Origin: Caulochytrium protostelioides
Taxonomy: Eukaryota; Chytridiomycota; Caulochytriomycetes; Caulochytriales; Caulochytriaceae
Direction: 5' to 3'
NCBI GenBank assembly: GCA_003615045.1
Contig: ML014362.1
Coordinates: 1 to 22,001 of the forward strand
Length of the DNA stretch: 22,001 nt
The position numbers and the translations under genes were made by a program. The notes below the pieces were generated by a model. That model saw only the letters and a program-made list of their open reading frames with translations. It was not told the DNA's origin and ran no database searches. Shown here in pieces: positions 1-9,300 of the stretch (positions within the stretch are counted from its first letter, which is position 1; every line of letters begins with the position of its first letter).

Positions 1-302
1 CTGTCCCGGATTTTTTGCCTGTGTCAGGACCTGATTCGACTCGGCATGCATCTGGGTCGTCCGGAACTCGTCGACCAGGACGGTGCGGAACCGCTAGGCT
101 TACGCCTGGTACGAGCGAGATGTAGAAACGGCGATCTCGCCCTTGCCGCCGGGGGCAAACTTGGAGGCCCCATAGGCGACCACCACTTCAGCGACGACGG
201 GCGCCATCTCCGTGGCCGCCTCCTTGGCGACGCAGTTCATGAACTTGGCAAACACGCGCTGCTTGCCGCTATACAATCCTAGGCGCTGGCGCGCCCAGCC
301 CC
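1..302 (-). mobile_element. Fanzor-like (eukaryotic TnpB) fragment, broken
   Basis: Read on the minus strand, this stretch encodes the middle of a TnpB/Fanzor-type RNA-guided nuclease. It shows the helical segment with LYSGKQRVFAKFMN, then VVVAYGASKFAPGGKGE, then the RuvC-associated motif LVDEFRTTQ followed by MHAESNQVL. It is clearly the same family as the remnant at 13296-14052, whose bases 13484-13783 align to it in inverted orientation at roughly 85-90 percent identity by eye. The frame contains stop codons, so it is not functional. Homology ends near 302, so the N-terminal part is absent here. The C-terminal RuvC-III part would lie beyond the left window edge. Known for the family: Fanzors are the eukaryotic relatives of transposon-encoded TnpB and are spread by DNA transposons. 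The assignment is by motif recognition. Confidence 0.8.
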
Positions 303-530
303 CAGCCCTCGGCGTCAGCCATTATGGTCAGAACAGGTGATGTGAACGAGAGAAGATTGGACGTTTGGAGGGACGGTGGGTGCAGGCTAATGAGGGGCAG
401 GACGGATTGCAGAGGAGGGCTGCGGAATATGGGGGCTATGGGGTCTGTGATACGAGCCTAAAAGAGAGGCCCGAATTTTCCGTAGTCCATCTTCTGACAC
501 AAAGGCTGGTTTCTTTAGGTCACCGGGCCG

Positions 531-1061
531 TCAGTCGAGCGCCACCGTCGTCGGGTTGACTGACTTGGAGTGGCTGTCGGAAATGTGTGCGCAGTTCTTT
601 GCCTTGTGTTGGATCTCCACGGCGCCCGCCTGGGTCATGGCGGCCAGCGGCGCGCTGGAGCATGGTATGGCAGGCCGCGAAGACGGCGAGGCTCGCTTTG
701 ATCGATGCCTGACAATCGTGGCCCCCGCTTCCACCACCACAGTCAACAGGGATGACCCATACGTGGCGCTCACGGCCTTCAATACGCCCACGGCCTCCTA
801 GGCCGCTCACCGCATTGCTTTCGGTGGCCCATGGCCTCCGCCGCAACTTAAAGGTCAGTCGCTCGACAAACTCGGTATTTTGGCGTGGTCCACCGAGCGG
901 GGATACGGCGGCGGCGGGGAGGGGGGGAGAGCTCACCGTGCCGATCTGCAGGTGGGCATAGGATGTCCACACGTTGATGCGTAGGAGTCGTGGGAGCGGC
1001 TACGGCGGCGGGCCTGGAAGGAGCCTGTCAAGGGCCTTCCGGCCTTCTATCAACTCGCGAG
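531..1061 (-). CDS. possible two-exon gene or gene relic, function unknown
   Basis: I do not recognise this gene. On the minus strand a frame reads LLRINVWTSYAHLQIGT and ends at a GTGAGC splice-donor-like site at 936. Joining to a CTAG acceptor at 798 removes 139 bases and continues in frame with EAVGVLKAVSATYGSSLLTV, and this frame stays open to a stop near 531. Farther 5', near 1061-1010, the same strand can encode ARELIEGRKALDRLLPG, but an in-frame stop separates it from the next block, so a further intron or decay would be needed. A helical Ala-rich segment (ASLAVFAACHTMLQRAAG) lies in another frame over the second exon, which could mean a frameshift and pseudogene status. The 5' side abuts the duplicated fragment at 1062-1147. 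Coding status is a low-confidence inference. Confidence 0.25.
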
Positions 1062-1147
1062 CGACTGGGTAGTTCTCGTGAAGCCATACGCTGTGCGTGG
1101 TCAAGGTTTCAGTCAATTATACATAGTTACTGAGGATATGACATAAC
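1062..1147 (-). pseudogene. duplicated fragment of the adjacent secreted-protein gene
   Basis: This 86-base stretch matches 2154-2234 inside the 1264-2727 gene in the same orientation. Near-exact blocks include GGGTAGTTCTCGTGAAGCC and GTGGTCAAGGTTTCAG, and the far end is more divergent with small indels. In the intact gene the matching bases encode the segment RYVLWSETLTTETVWLHENY. In this copy the frame is lost and contains a stop, so it is a relic. It sits about 120 bases beyond the 3' end of the parent gene. This suggests a partial tandem duplication, or the remains of a second member of a gene family. Confidence 0.8.
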
Positions 1148-1235
1148 GACGGTGCCCTGTCGCTGAACACACCCCGATCTTAAATTTTGCTACCGCGTGT
1201 CCAGGTAATATCATATAACATCAAAATTATCACAC

Positions 1236-1242
1236 AAAAAAA
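1236..1242 (-). other. short T-run just beyond the 1264 stop codon
   Basis: Seven A on the plus strand read as a T-run in the transcript sense of the minus-strand gene, about 22 bases after its stop. It lies in an AT-rich block (about 1100-1262) that contrasts with the GC-rich flanks and probably belongs to the 3' untranslated region. No AATAAA is visible on the minus strand here. Confidence 0.3.
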
Positions 1243-1263
1243 CGGGCAGTCAAGCGCCGGCCG

Positions 1264-2727
1264 CTAAAACTTTAACCCACGAATATAATCATGTAAAGCG
1301 TGGCGGGTAACTTTGATGGGTTCGCTTATGCCGGAGAAAGGGATACTTTTTGCCGGTTCGCCGGCCGGTTTCGCTAAAGCGTTGACAACTGCCGTCAGAC
1401 GCGTTAACATCGCTGGCGGCGACATGCCCTCAACGGACAGGGCAGTCCCCAGGGAATCTTCAGAAAGAGCCGTCAAAACATTTGGAAAAGGTTTTTGTTG
1501 TTCTTTCTCTTCTGCAGATCTGGGTGACATCCCGGGAAACTGGTGATGCTTGTAAGCGTCGATTGTCGAAATAACATCCGTATGTTTCTCTAAGGCGTCT
1601 ATCCAAACAAGCGCATTGTACCAGCGTTTGACGCTGCCTAAGCACGCCCCCACCTCTTCATCGGTCCAGAAATGCATGTTGCGGCGGGTCAGTTCAGCGT
1701 TAGAGAATTTAATCAATTCTTCGGAGATCGATTTTGCAACCGATTGACTTGCCTGATAGACGACGTATGAATTTTTGATCAAGAAGGCATAGTCATGTTT
1801 GGGTGAGGGTGTTTGCGGCTTGGCCTCCACATGCTTAGAATCTATCAAGTTTAGCCATTGGACGATATCTTCTGGGAACCCCGCAGAGGCTTGAGCCCCT
1901 GACTTAGGCTGATCTCGTGGGATGTTTGTCTCGACCCACTTACTGGCCACGTCTGTGACCGTCGTCAGGATTTGACCAGACTTGAGCATCTTTTCGAGAC
2001 TGAGCTTAGCGGCATTAACAGCTTCGGACAAGGACCATGGAATGTCCATTGAGGAACGTACGCCTTCAGCGTACCACGGATTTTCGATTTTGGCGGACCC
2101 ATAATCGCGGAGCAGACTTGCGAAATTGGCGATCAGATGAATTTTATCGGCTCCGACCGGGTAGTTCTCGTGAAGCCATACGGTCTCTGTGGTCAAGGTT
2201 TCAGACCACAGTACATAGCGATTGAGGTCATAACATCGGCCCAGTTGCTTCTGGTTGAGCACGTGGGATACAATTTCGTAACCCGTTTTCCAGGTTTGAT
2301 CGCTCTTTGGAAAAAGCTTCGAGCTGTAGAATCCGAGTTCGCGAGGGCCGACAAGGAATAAAGAGAATAGGACAAAGTCCGACGAAAAACGGAGTTTCGG
2401 GTTGACTTCATCTAGGGGGTCAAGCTCCCATTCGAAGGCTTTGATACCGAGAAGGTCAATCGGCAGTAATGGGTCTGCATTGCCCCAGGGGGGATTCTTT
2501 AACGACCGCGGGTCGGCAGCCGAAAGCCGGTTATACCAACTCTTGAACCGCTCCTCTGGTGGCCGTCTTTGCTCAATGGCCGCATTTAATTTTGCATCGA
2601 TATGGGAGAGACTATCGTGATCTTTACTTTCAGGTCTGGTGGAAAGAGTACCCGTCCAAACCGGCGAGATGACGGCAAAGAGCAAGAGCAGTCCTTGGCC
2701 GAAACGGCCGGCGGTGAGAATAAGCAT
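1264..2727 (-). CDS. predicted secreted protein, 487 aa, unknown function
   Basis: I do not recognise the family. The ATG at 2727 opens a single uninterrupted frame. The N-terminus looks like a signal peptide: a short basic stretch (Arg8), a hydrophobic core GLLLLFAVISPVW at about residues 12-24, then a polar region that could be cleaved after about residue 27. The rest is soluble and mixed, with many Trp and Tyr and only a couple of cysteines, with no later transmembrane segment and none of the Ala/Pro/Ser low-complexity tracts that fill neighbouring genes. Base composition is close to balanced GC, while the surrounding host genes are strongly GC-rich. That suggests a different origin, or selection as in rapidly evolving secreted families. 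A TATA box lies about 170 bases upstream and a degraded partial copy lies downstream at 1062-1147. The start context is weak (T at -3). Confidence 0.7.
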   Translation of the reverse strand: MLILTAGRFGQGLLLLFAVISPVWTGTLSTRPESKDHDSLSHIDAKLNAAIEQRRPPEERFKSWYNRLSAADPRSLKNPPWGNADPLLPIDLLGIKAFEWELDPLDEVNPKLRFSSDFVLFSLFLVGPRELGFYSSKLFPKSDQTWKTGYEIVSHVLNQKQLGRCYDLNRYVLWSETLTTETVWLHENYPVGADKIHLIANFASLLRDYGSAKIENPWYAEGVRSSMDIPWSLSEAVNAAKLSLEKMLKSGQILTTVTDVASKWVETNIPRDQPKSGAQASAGFPEDIVQWLNLIDSKHVEAKPQTPSPKHDYAFLIKNSYVVYQASQSVAKSISEELIKFSNAELTRRNMHFWTDEEVGACLGSVKRWYNALVWIDALEKHTDVISTIDAYKHHQFPGMSPRSAEEKEQQKPFPNVLTALSEDSLGTALSVEGMSPPAMLTRLTAVVNALAKPAGEPAKSIPFSGISEPIKVTRHALHDYIRGLKF

Positions 2728-2894
2728 CGAGTGGATTCGGCAACAAGTCGAGCGGAAGGGTCAAGGGCGCGGGAATTCAGTGGTGCAAAGCGTGGCAATG
2801 AGCCGCAAGTGCACCAAACCTAGAGATTAAGACGACGCGCGGCCCATGAATCGCCCATGAAAGACAAGGCCCAACACGAGTCGACGGTACCTCG

Positions 2895-2902
2895 TATATA
2901 TA
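2895..2902 (-). promoter_or_regulatory. TATA-box candidate for the secreted-protein gene
   Basis: TATATATA occurs 168 bases upstream of the ATG at 2727 in otherwise GC-rich DNA. The octamer is its own reverse complement, so orientation is inferred from the minus-strand gene downstream. The plus-strand gene starting at 3992 is more than 1 kb away. Confidence 0.5.
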
Positions 2903-3044
2903 GCCGCAGCAACAGGGTTGCCGGCACGGCCACCCCGACAAGGCTACTCGGGCACCGCCACTCCGACATAGCAACGATCACCACGCGTCACGAAGCATCT
3001 GCCGCCAATGCACCGCATGCGGAATAATGCAAACTTTGCCCCCT

Positions 3045-3081
3045 GATGTGCCATGCATGTGCATGCTCATGGATGTGCCAT
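3045..3081. repeat. ATGTGCCAT / TGCATG repeat cluster
   Basis: GATGTGCCAT occurs twice (3045-3054 and 3072-3081) with GCATGTGCATG between them. More TGTGC-containing words follow up to about 3100. It lies in the divergent intergenic region, where repeated short words could be regulatory sites. No known factor is assigned. Confidence 0.45.
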
Positions 3082-3455
3082 GATGTCGCAAGATGTGCAC
3101 AGGGTCCACTCGCATGGCGCGAGTTTGCGCGCGGGGGCCGACGCGCAGTCACCCCTGATTTCGAAACGAAAAGGCAAAATTGCGCGAGCACGCACAGGCT
3201 GGATCCAGGGAGCAACAGAGTGCAGGCCGGATGCAGAAGGAAGGGGCAGAAATCCTGCAGGAATTCTGAAGTTCTGCAGCACACAGCCACGGGACCGCTG
3301 TCTGGACTCCGACCTCTTGCTCGCCGCGCGGGAACGCTCCTCGTCGGCATCGATGGCTTCAGGTGGGCCCCTCGGCCGCTCGGTCCCCTGGAACCGCCTC
3401 GTCGGCCATCGCGATACCCCGCCGTGGCCCCGCCGGGTGGCGCAGACCGGGCGCC

Positions 3456-3475
3456 GCATGGCATGGCATGGCATG
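3456..3475. repeat. (GCATG)4 microsatellite
   Basis: Four perfect tandem copies of GCATG, non-coding, upstream of the b561 gene. Confidence 0.85.
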
Positions 3476-3991
3476 GCCGAGAGGCGCACGAGGCGCGGCG
3501 CCGGCGGGAGCTCTCCGAGGGACGGCAGCCGCGACACAGCGGCAGCGGCCGCGAGAACGGTGCGCGGTCGCCCTGATTAGCGGCCGCCGAGCCCCCTCTC
3601 CGGCAGGCCGCGGCTACGGACACCACTGCTCCCGGGATCGGCGTCGCCGCGCGGCGGCCGCCGCAAGGCTCGCGTCGGCGGCCGGCCGGCCGCTCCTGTC
3701 GCGAGTGTCGTGCGGGTGGTTCCTGCCGGCAGCTTTCATGCGGTCGGACTGCCCCTGCGACTGCTGCCTCTCCCCCTCACGCTGCCGCCGCCGCCGCCGC
3801 CGCCGCCATACCCGACCGCCGTCCCTGGATTTCGGCGGCCGCGTCCAGCGGTCGGCAGCCCTGGATCGCCATCGGCTCGCGTCCTACCGGCGGTGGGCGG
3901 CACGGCCCGCCACGGCCCGTGCCGGCGATTCGGCGGGCTTTCCCCCCGATCGCCGCAAGCGACTCCCCGCGACCCGCGGCACGCGGCGACA

Positions 3992-6070
3992 ATGCGTCCT
4001 GGACGTGATTGCGGCGAACGCGACGGCGCGCTGCTCCCGCCGCTGCAATGCCTGAGCGTCCCGCAGGACGCTGGAACGGCAGCCAGCACGGCGGCCAGCA
4101 CGGCGGGCCTCGCCACGTCGTTGCCGCCGTCCCGCCAACCAGCGACGCCTACGGTGGCGGATGCCGAGGACCATGACGATGGTGACGATGATGCCGCCAC
4201 CGACGAGGACGACGAGGACGACGAGACGTATGGCGACTCCTTCGAACTCAATCTTCCCAGCGCCGTGCAGCCGACACCGACGCCTTTTGCCGGGTTCGCT
4301 GCTCATGCGCGGTCACTCTCGCGCGACAGCGCGTTGTGGCCCCTGGCTGACGCCGCGGCGGCGACACGGTCGTTGCGCTCGCCGCCGCCGCGCTCGCCGG
4401 TGCCTCCCCGTTCGCCGTCGCGGCTGCCGACGCCTGATGCCACGTGGACGGAGCCGGAGCGTCGGCATTCCGCAACTCCCCTGGCGCCGCTGTCGGCGGC
4501 TGCGGTCACGGACCGCTACTTGCCGGCATGGAACGTCCGCGGTGATGCGCCGCAAGCAGCCATGATGCTGCCGGGCACCTCCGCCGCCGCTACGGCAAGT
4601 CCCGCTTGGGCACCGCCACGCTCGCCGTGGTCTTCGCGGTCGCCGCACCGTGTCGATGAAGCGACCGGTGACTCCCCCATCGGGACCATGGAAGGATCTC
4701 GCGTCACGTCGTCGCGGTCGTCGTCTCGGTCGTCGTCGCGGTCGTCGTCGGCATCGCTGTCAACGGCCTCATCACTGGCCCTGCAGACGAGCAATGAAGG
4801 TCGTCGCCACGGTCGTCGCGGCGACGTGGACATCGCCGACGCCGATGCCGATGCCGATGGCCGCGGGCGAGTCTCCTCCGACGGGTGGTCGTTGTCCCAC
4901 GCCCAGGGCGCCCACGACCGCTGGAGCGACGCCGACGCTTCCTCGCGCCATCGCAGCCCCTCCCGCGGGCGGCCGGCCGATGCCCCCTCGTGGCCGTCGT
5001 GGTCGCCCTCCCGCACGCGACATCGCCCGCGGGTCGCCCTCGACGCTTACTTCGACCCCGGCTGGACCGGCCAGCCCGCGTTTCTTGCTGCGGTGCTGCT
5101 GACCGCCGCCGTCAGCGCCGTCGGGATCCTGCTGCCCGGCTATGCCAACATCATCGCCTTAGGCGCCCGCGACGACGGTGGCGCCCGCGGGGGCGCGGGC
5201 GCCCAGCCGCCGCGTCCTGCTTTCAACTGGCGGCAGTTCTGGATGGCGACGCATCTGCTAGGCATGGGTCTTTTCGTCGTCTGCGGCTTCCTGGCGACCG
5301 CCATGGTGCAGCGGGTCCGGCCGCGCGCCGTGCCGCGCGCCCACCGCGACCACGGCCTGCTCCAGCTCGTCGGCCTCATCGGCGCCGTCGCCGGTGCCGT
5401 CGGCCTGGCGATCGGCCGCGCCCAGCGCGGCAAACCTCACTACACGAGCTGGCACAGCCAGATCGGTCTCGCGGCCATCGTGGCAGCCGTCGTCGCTGGC
5501 CTCGCCGGCTTCGCATACCGCACCGTGGTCCCGTCGCTGACGTGGACCAGCGCCCGGCGGCGCCACCAGCTCCGTCGTGCCGTGCTCACTGCCCACCGCG
5601 TGCTCGCCCTCGTCGGCCTCGCCGGCATCACCGCCGCCATTCTCATCGTCACCTTTGGTAAGTGGGGGCAGCGCTATCTCCACGCCTCGCCGTGGGCGCC
5701 GCCGCCGCCTCTGCGGTCAACGCCGCCGACCTCGCTGCCGCCGTCGATGTCATGGGCGCTTCGACGAAGCTTATCCTCCCCCGCTGGTCGGGGGCAGGCA
5801 TGGGCCGTCGCGGTCGGGTACGCGCTTCTGTGGGCGCTACTCGCGGTGCGGTCGCGACCACTGCAGCGCGGCGCGCGGCGCCTCGGACAGGCCTTGCCGT
5901 GGCCGTGGCCGAGGCCTGCGCGGCGTGGACGGCCGGCGCGGCGTCGAACGTCGTCGTGGGCTTCGCGGGCCGCCACGCGCGACGACTACACGCCGCTGAC
6001 CTCGCCTGACTTGGAGCGGCCAGCCTCGCCGCGCCTCGTCGAGGGCGGGCTGTCCGACCGCCCGCGCTGA
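3992..6070 (+). CDS. cytochrome b561-type transmembrane protein with long disordered N-terminus
   Basis: Predicted heme-b membrane protein for transmembrane electron transfer (ascorbate or ferric reductase type). The start is the first in-frame ATG, with A at -3; the frame is open farther upstream but only from non-ATG codons. Length is 692 aa. Residues 1-360 are Ser/Pro/Asp-rich and look disordered, with an acidic run near 60-80 and (SSR)n repeats near 240. Six hydrophobic helices follow from about residue 363. The heme-ligand candidates are H421 in ATHLLGMG, H451 or H454 in AHRDHGLLQL, H488 in SWHSQIGL and H535 in TAHRVLAL, the usual b561 pattern. A sixth helix (AWAVAVGYALLWALLAV) follows a Pro/Ser loop, then a cytosolic-looking tail. 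GTAAGT at 5658 resembles a splice donor, but I found no acceptor that keeps helix 6 in frame. The gene converges on the DUF726 gene. Substrate is unknown; I see no DOMON domain. Confidence 0.85.
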   Translation: MRPGRDCGERDGALLPPLQCLSVPQDAGTAASTAASTAGLATSLPPSRQPATPTVADAEDHDDGDDDAATDEDDEDDETYGDSFELNLPSAVQPTPTPFAGFAAHARSLSRDSALWPLADAAAATRSLRSPPPRSPVPPRSPSRLPTPDATWTEPERRHSATPLAPLSAAAVTDRYLPAWNVRGDAPQAAMMLPGTSAAATASPAWAPPRSPWSSRSPHRVDEATGDSPIGTMEGSRVTSSRSSSRSSSRSSSASLSTASSLALQTSNEGRRHGRRGDVDIADADADADGRGRVSSDGWSLSHAQGAHDRWSDADASSRHRSPSRGRPADAPSWPSWSPSRTRHRPRVALDAYFDPGWTGQPAFLAAVLLTAAVSAVGILLPGYANIIALGARDDGGARGGAGAQPPRPAFNWRQFWMATHLLGMGLFVVCGFLATAMVQRVRPRAVPRAHRDHGLLQLVGLIGAVAGAVGLAIGRAQRGKPHYTSWHSQIGLAAIVAAVVAGLAGFAYRTVVPSLTWTSARRRHQLRRAVLTAHRVLALVGLAGITAAILIVTFGKWGQRYLHASPWAPPPPLRSTPPTSLPPSMSWALRRSLSSPAGRGQAWAVAVGYALLWALLAVRSRPLQRGARRLGQALPWPWPRPARRGRPARRRTSSWASRAATRDDYTPLTSPDLERPASPRLVEGGLSDRPR
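5658..5663 (+). promoter_or_regulatory. consensus-like 5' splice site, use uncertain
   Basis: GTAAGT lies at the end of helix 5 of the b561 gene. The best acceptor (GGGGCAG ending 5797) gives a 140-base intron that shifts the frame into a Gly/Arg/Ala-rich tail ending at 6009 and loses the sixth helix. Reading through keeps helix 6. I favour no splicing, or alternative splicing. Confidence 0.2.
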
Positions 6071-6375
6071 CCCTTGCCGCCGCCGAGACCGCCGCCGCCG
6101 TTGACGCCGCCGCCGTGGCCAACCACGCCGGAGGCCACGCCATCGATCCCACCGCCCATCGACGCTCTGTACCCGTCTAGGATCCTCGACCCCCTAAGCA
6201 GCCGCCACAGTTCCTGTGGGCGAACGCCTTCGATCCAATGCGAGGGCATTCTTGACGCGCACGCGAAAAAAAATAGAGATTGGGAGTTTAAGCAAGCGGC
6301 GGAGGTGGTGAAAGAGGGCGATGAAGCGGGACCGCCAGCACCTGGATGGCGTCCGCCGGCGAGCGGCGATCGGTC
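6071..6375. other. convergent 3' intergenic region
   Basis: This is the space between two converging genes. It contains an A8 run at 6266-6273 in otherwise GC-rich DNA, which reads as T8 in the sense of the DUF726 transcript, about 100 bases after its stop. No AATAAA and no gene is seen. Confidence 0.5.
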
Positions 6376-9300
6376 TTACGACGCGGCGTCAGCGCCGGGC
6401 GACAGCTGAAGCCGCGCCTGGACATCGCCCGCCAACGCATCGACCGCCGCGGTCGTCGCCGGGGCCGCCGCGTCGACAGTGCCCGGAATCGGCGGCAACG
6501 GCGCATCCTGCTTCGGCCACGTCGGCGTCCACGCGGGAGGGGTCGGCTCTAGGGGCGGCGGCAGCGCGGGCGGCGCCGCATCCCGCCCGGAACCTGCTGC
6601 CGACGCCAGGGCAGAGACAAACGCGGTCTCTGGCGCGGTCCCTTCAGGCACGGCGCTTGGAGCCGCGAACTCCGGGTGTCCGAGGGGCGTGGGCGCCGAG
6701 AGCGGCGCGGGCGCCGAGAGCGGCGCGGCGGCAGGCGGCGACGAATCGGCCTCGCCGTCGAGGCCAATGACGAGGGGCGGCATCGAGCTCTCGAGCTCCC
6801 GCGGCTGCCAGAACGCGTCGAGCAGGGCGTCCATGGTGCCGGCGGGCGGCGTATGGCCGTTGATGGTGAGACCCGCGAGCGACGGCTGGGCGGACATGAT
6901 CATCGGCGAGCGCGCGGCGGCGGCGGCGGCAGGCGCGTCGGGGGCGGCGACGGTGGGCGTGGCCGGCGGGGGCACCCGCCGACGGAACCAGCCGCTGGTG
7001 CTGCTGCCGGCCGCCGTGCTGCCGCCGCCGCGGGCGGCCGCGGCCGCTTGGCTGTTGCGCAGGGCGGCGTTGCGCATGATGCGGAGCCGCTCGGTCTCGG
7101 CGGCGTGGCGGAGGGCGAGCTCCTGCTTGGCCTTCTGCTTGGCGGCCTTGGCAGCAAGCGCCTCGGCCTTCTCGCGCTCGCGCTCGGCCTGCAGCGCCTC
7201 CTTTTCGCGGCGCATCTCGTCGTCGACGTCCTCGAACGAGTCGCCTGTCACGGCGAAGCCGGAGGCCTTGAGGATCTTGGGCATCCCGACGCGGTACTCG
7301 AGGTGGCCGTTGATGATGCCATCCAGGCACAGGTTCTCCACGCCGGGCACGTCCATGATCGGGCGCAGCCCGGCGACGGTGTTCCATGCGGCGTTGGAGG
7401 CGCGGTAGAGCACCCCGAGCACCCAGTCGTTCTGCAGATAGCCGTTGACGAAGCGGCCCGCGACGACCGACGTGACGCGGCGCCACTCCTGGGTGCCCGC
7501 CATCACGGGGCATCCGTAGATGTAGCAGCTCTCGACGAGGCCGTAGGCGTTGTGCGCCGCGAGCTCCTCAAGGCAGTTGAAGATGACGCGCGCGCCGAGC
7601 GAGAACCCGATCAGCGTGACCGGGCGGCTGCCCTGCACGTTCTGCATCAGCGTGTCGGCGAGCAGACGGCCCGCCTTCTTGGCTTTCGAAAGGCCGATGC
7701 CCCACGGGTTGTCCATCAGGTACGTGAGCTTCAGCATCCACAGCGGGCCCGTCAGGCCCGCCATCAGCACCGGCAGCAGCGTCGCATGCAGGCCCTGCTG
7801 GAAAATAAACCCGGCGATCTCCGAGACCAGCAGCCGCAGCGCGCTGCCGAGGTCCTGCAGGGCCTGGCTCTCCCAGACGAGCGAGTATTGGTCGCCATAC
7901 AGCCCGCGCCGCAGCAGCGAGAACGGCAGCGTGAAATCGTCCTCGCCATACGTGATCCACCCAGCGATCGTAATCAGCACGTGCGTCTGCCGCGTCAGCC
8001 GCTGCTCCTCGTCGCGCTGCGCCTTGCGCGCCGCGCGCCGCGCTGCGCGCTCGTCCGGGCTCAGAAACCGGTCCGCCTCTTCCTCGTCCGACAGCAGCGA
8101 CTCGCCGTAGCCGGGCCGCACCGGCTGCCCGTCCGGGCCGGTCGGCACCACGCCCAGGCCGTCACCGTTCACCGTGCTCACCAGGTCGTCCAGCTCCTGC
8201 TCAAGCGCGTACTGCGACGCCGGGTCCAGGATGCCCATGGGTGCCGGCGCGGCCGTCGCGGCGCCCTCGAGGCGGGAGGCGTCCCGGGGCGCGCCGAGCG
8301 CGCCGCCGGCCGCATCCGCCGCCGCGATGGCGTCCACCGTGATCTCGGGCGACAGCATCGTCATAGGCGCGGCGACGGCGGCCGCGGGCCGGGCCAGACC
8401 ACGATGGCCGCCGCTGCTGCCGCCACCGCTCAGGTCGGGCGCATCGAACAGCACGGTCGCGCAGGTGTCCGTGTCCTTGCTGGTTGGCGATCGCTCGCCC
8501 GCGGGCGCTGGGCGGGCAAGGCGGGCCGCCGACGCGGGGGCGGACGCGGGGGCGGACGCGGGGGCGGACGCGGGCTGCGACGGCGGCGGCGACGCGCTCT
8601 CGCTGAGGTCCGCTGAGAAGGTCGGCGAGCTGAGGGTGCTGGCCTCGAAGGCGGATGCGCTGGCCGAGACGAGCGGGACCGAGGAGCGGACGCTGGGCGG
8701 CGGCGGCGCGTCAGGCGGCAGCGGCGGCGCTCTCAGGGCGGCGGCGGTGGTCCGGCCGTCGGTAGGCCCCGACGGGGGCGCCGGGGCCGACGGCACGGGA
8801 TGCGCGCTCGTGGTCATGGCGGGAATCGAACCGACCCGGGGGGTCGAGATGGCAAGGGGCAGCGCGACACGCGGCGAGGACTGCGTCGGCGTGCTGAACG
8901 AGCGCACCGGGCCGACGCCGCTGAGGCCGGCTGGGTGGATGCCGGGCCGCGGCGGAATGGCCAGCGAGCTCGGCGTCGGCCGGCCCGCCATGCTGCGGCC
9001 CGACGGCGGCCGCGGCGACGACACGGCCGACCGCGACAGCGCAGGCCGCGGCGCGGCATCCGGGTCGACGACGGCGGCCGCGGGCTGATCGGTGGCGCGG
9101 CGGTCCGGCAGGGCGTCGGGATGGGTCGTTCCGAAATGGAAGGCGCCGGGCGATGCGGCGGGCGATGCGGCGGGCGCTGACGCCGGCGGCAGACCCGGCC
9201 CCAGCGCTGGAGGGACGGCCCCATCGCCGGCGGCGCCAGACTCGTACGCGCCGTGGGCTACGACGCTGTCGATGCGGCTCTGGATCATCTGCTTGCGCTC

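Larger units (their letters stand above)
2728..3991. other. divergent intergenic region with short repeats
   Basis: This gap separates the minus-strand secreted-protein gene from the plus-strand b561 gene, so it should hold both promoters. It contains the TATATATA at 2895, a partly repeated GC block near 2920-2967 (GCCACCCCGACA and GCCACTCCGACA), a TGCATG-rich cluster around 3045-3081, a (GCATG)4 run at 3456 and a (CCG)n run near 3785-3808. Several overlapping frames are open here, but they are GC-rich shadows with no recognisable protein features. I see no gene. Confidence 0.5.

Noticed and set aside
46-282. 78-codon plus-strand frame at the left edge, and the similar minus-strand frames at 13396-13911
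   Set aside because: Both are the antisense strands of the Fanzor-like fossils, so their mutual similarity reflects the element and not a gene.
303-530. Search for the rest of the left Fanzor-like copy
   Set aside because: Similarity to the right copy stops near 302, and nothing recognisable is seen in this stretch.
3046-3580. Overlapping frames of about 175 codons on both strands
   Set aside because: They mutually overlap in the divergent intergenic region, with no conserved features and a compositional origin.
3710-3991. Upstream extension of the b561 frame
   Set aside because: It has no ATG and would need a GTG start; the Pro-rich run comes from the (CCG)n repeat. ATG 3992 is preferred.
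6676-8616. 646-codon plus-strand open frame
   Set aside because: It lies wholly antisense to the conserved DUF726 hydrolase region and is an Arg/Gly-rich shadow caused by high GC.
8174-9088. 304-codon plus-strand Ala/Gly-rich frame
   Set aside because: Antisense to the disordered linker of the DUF726 protein.
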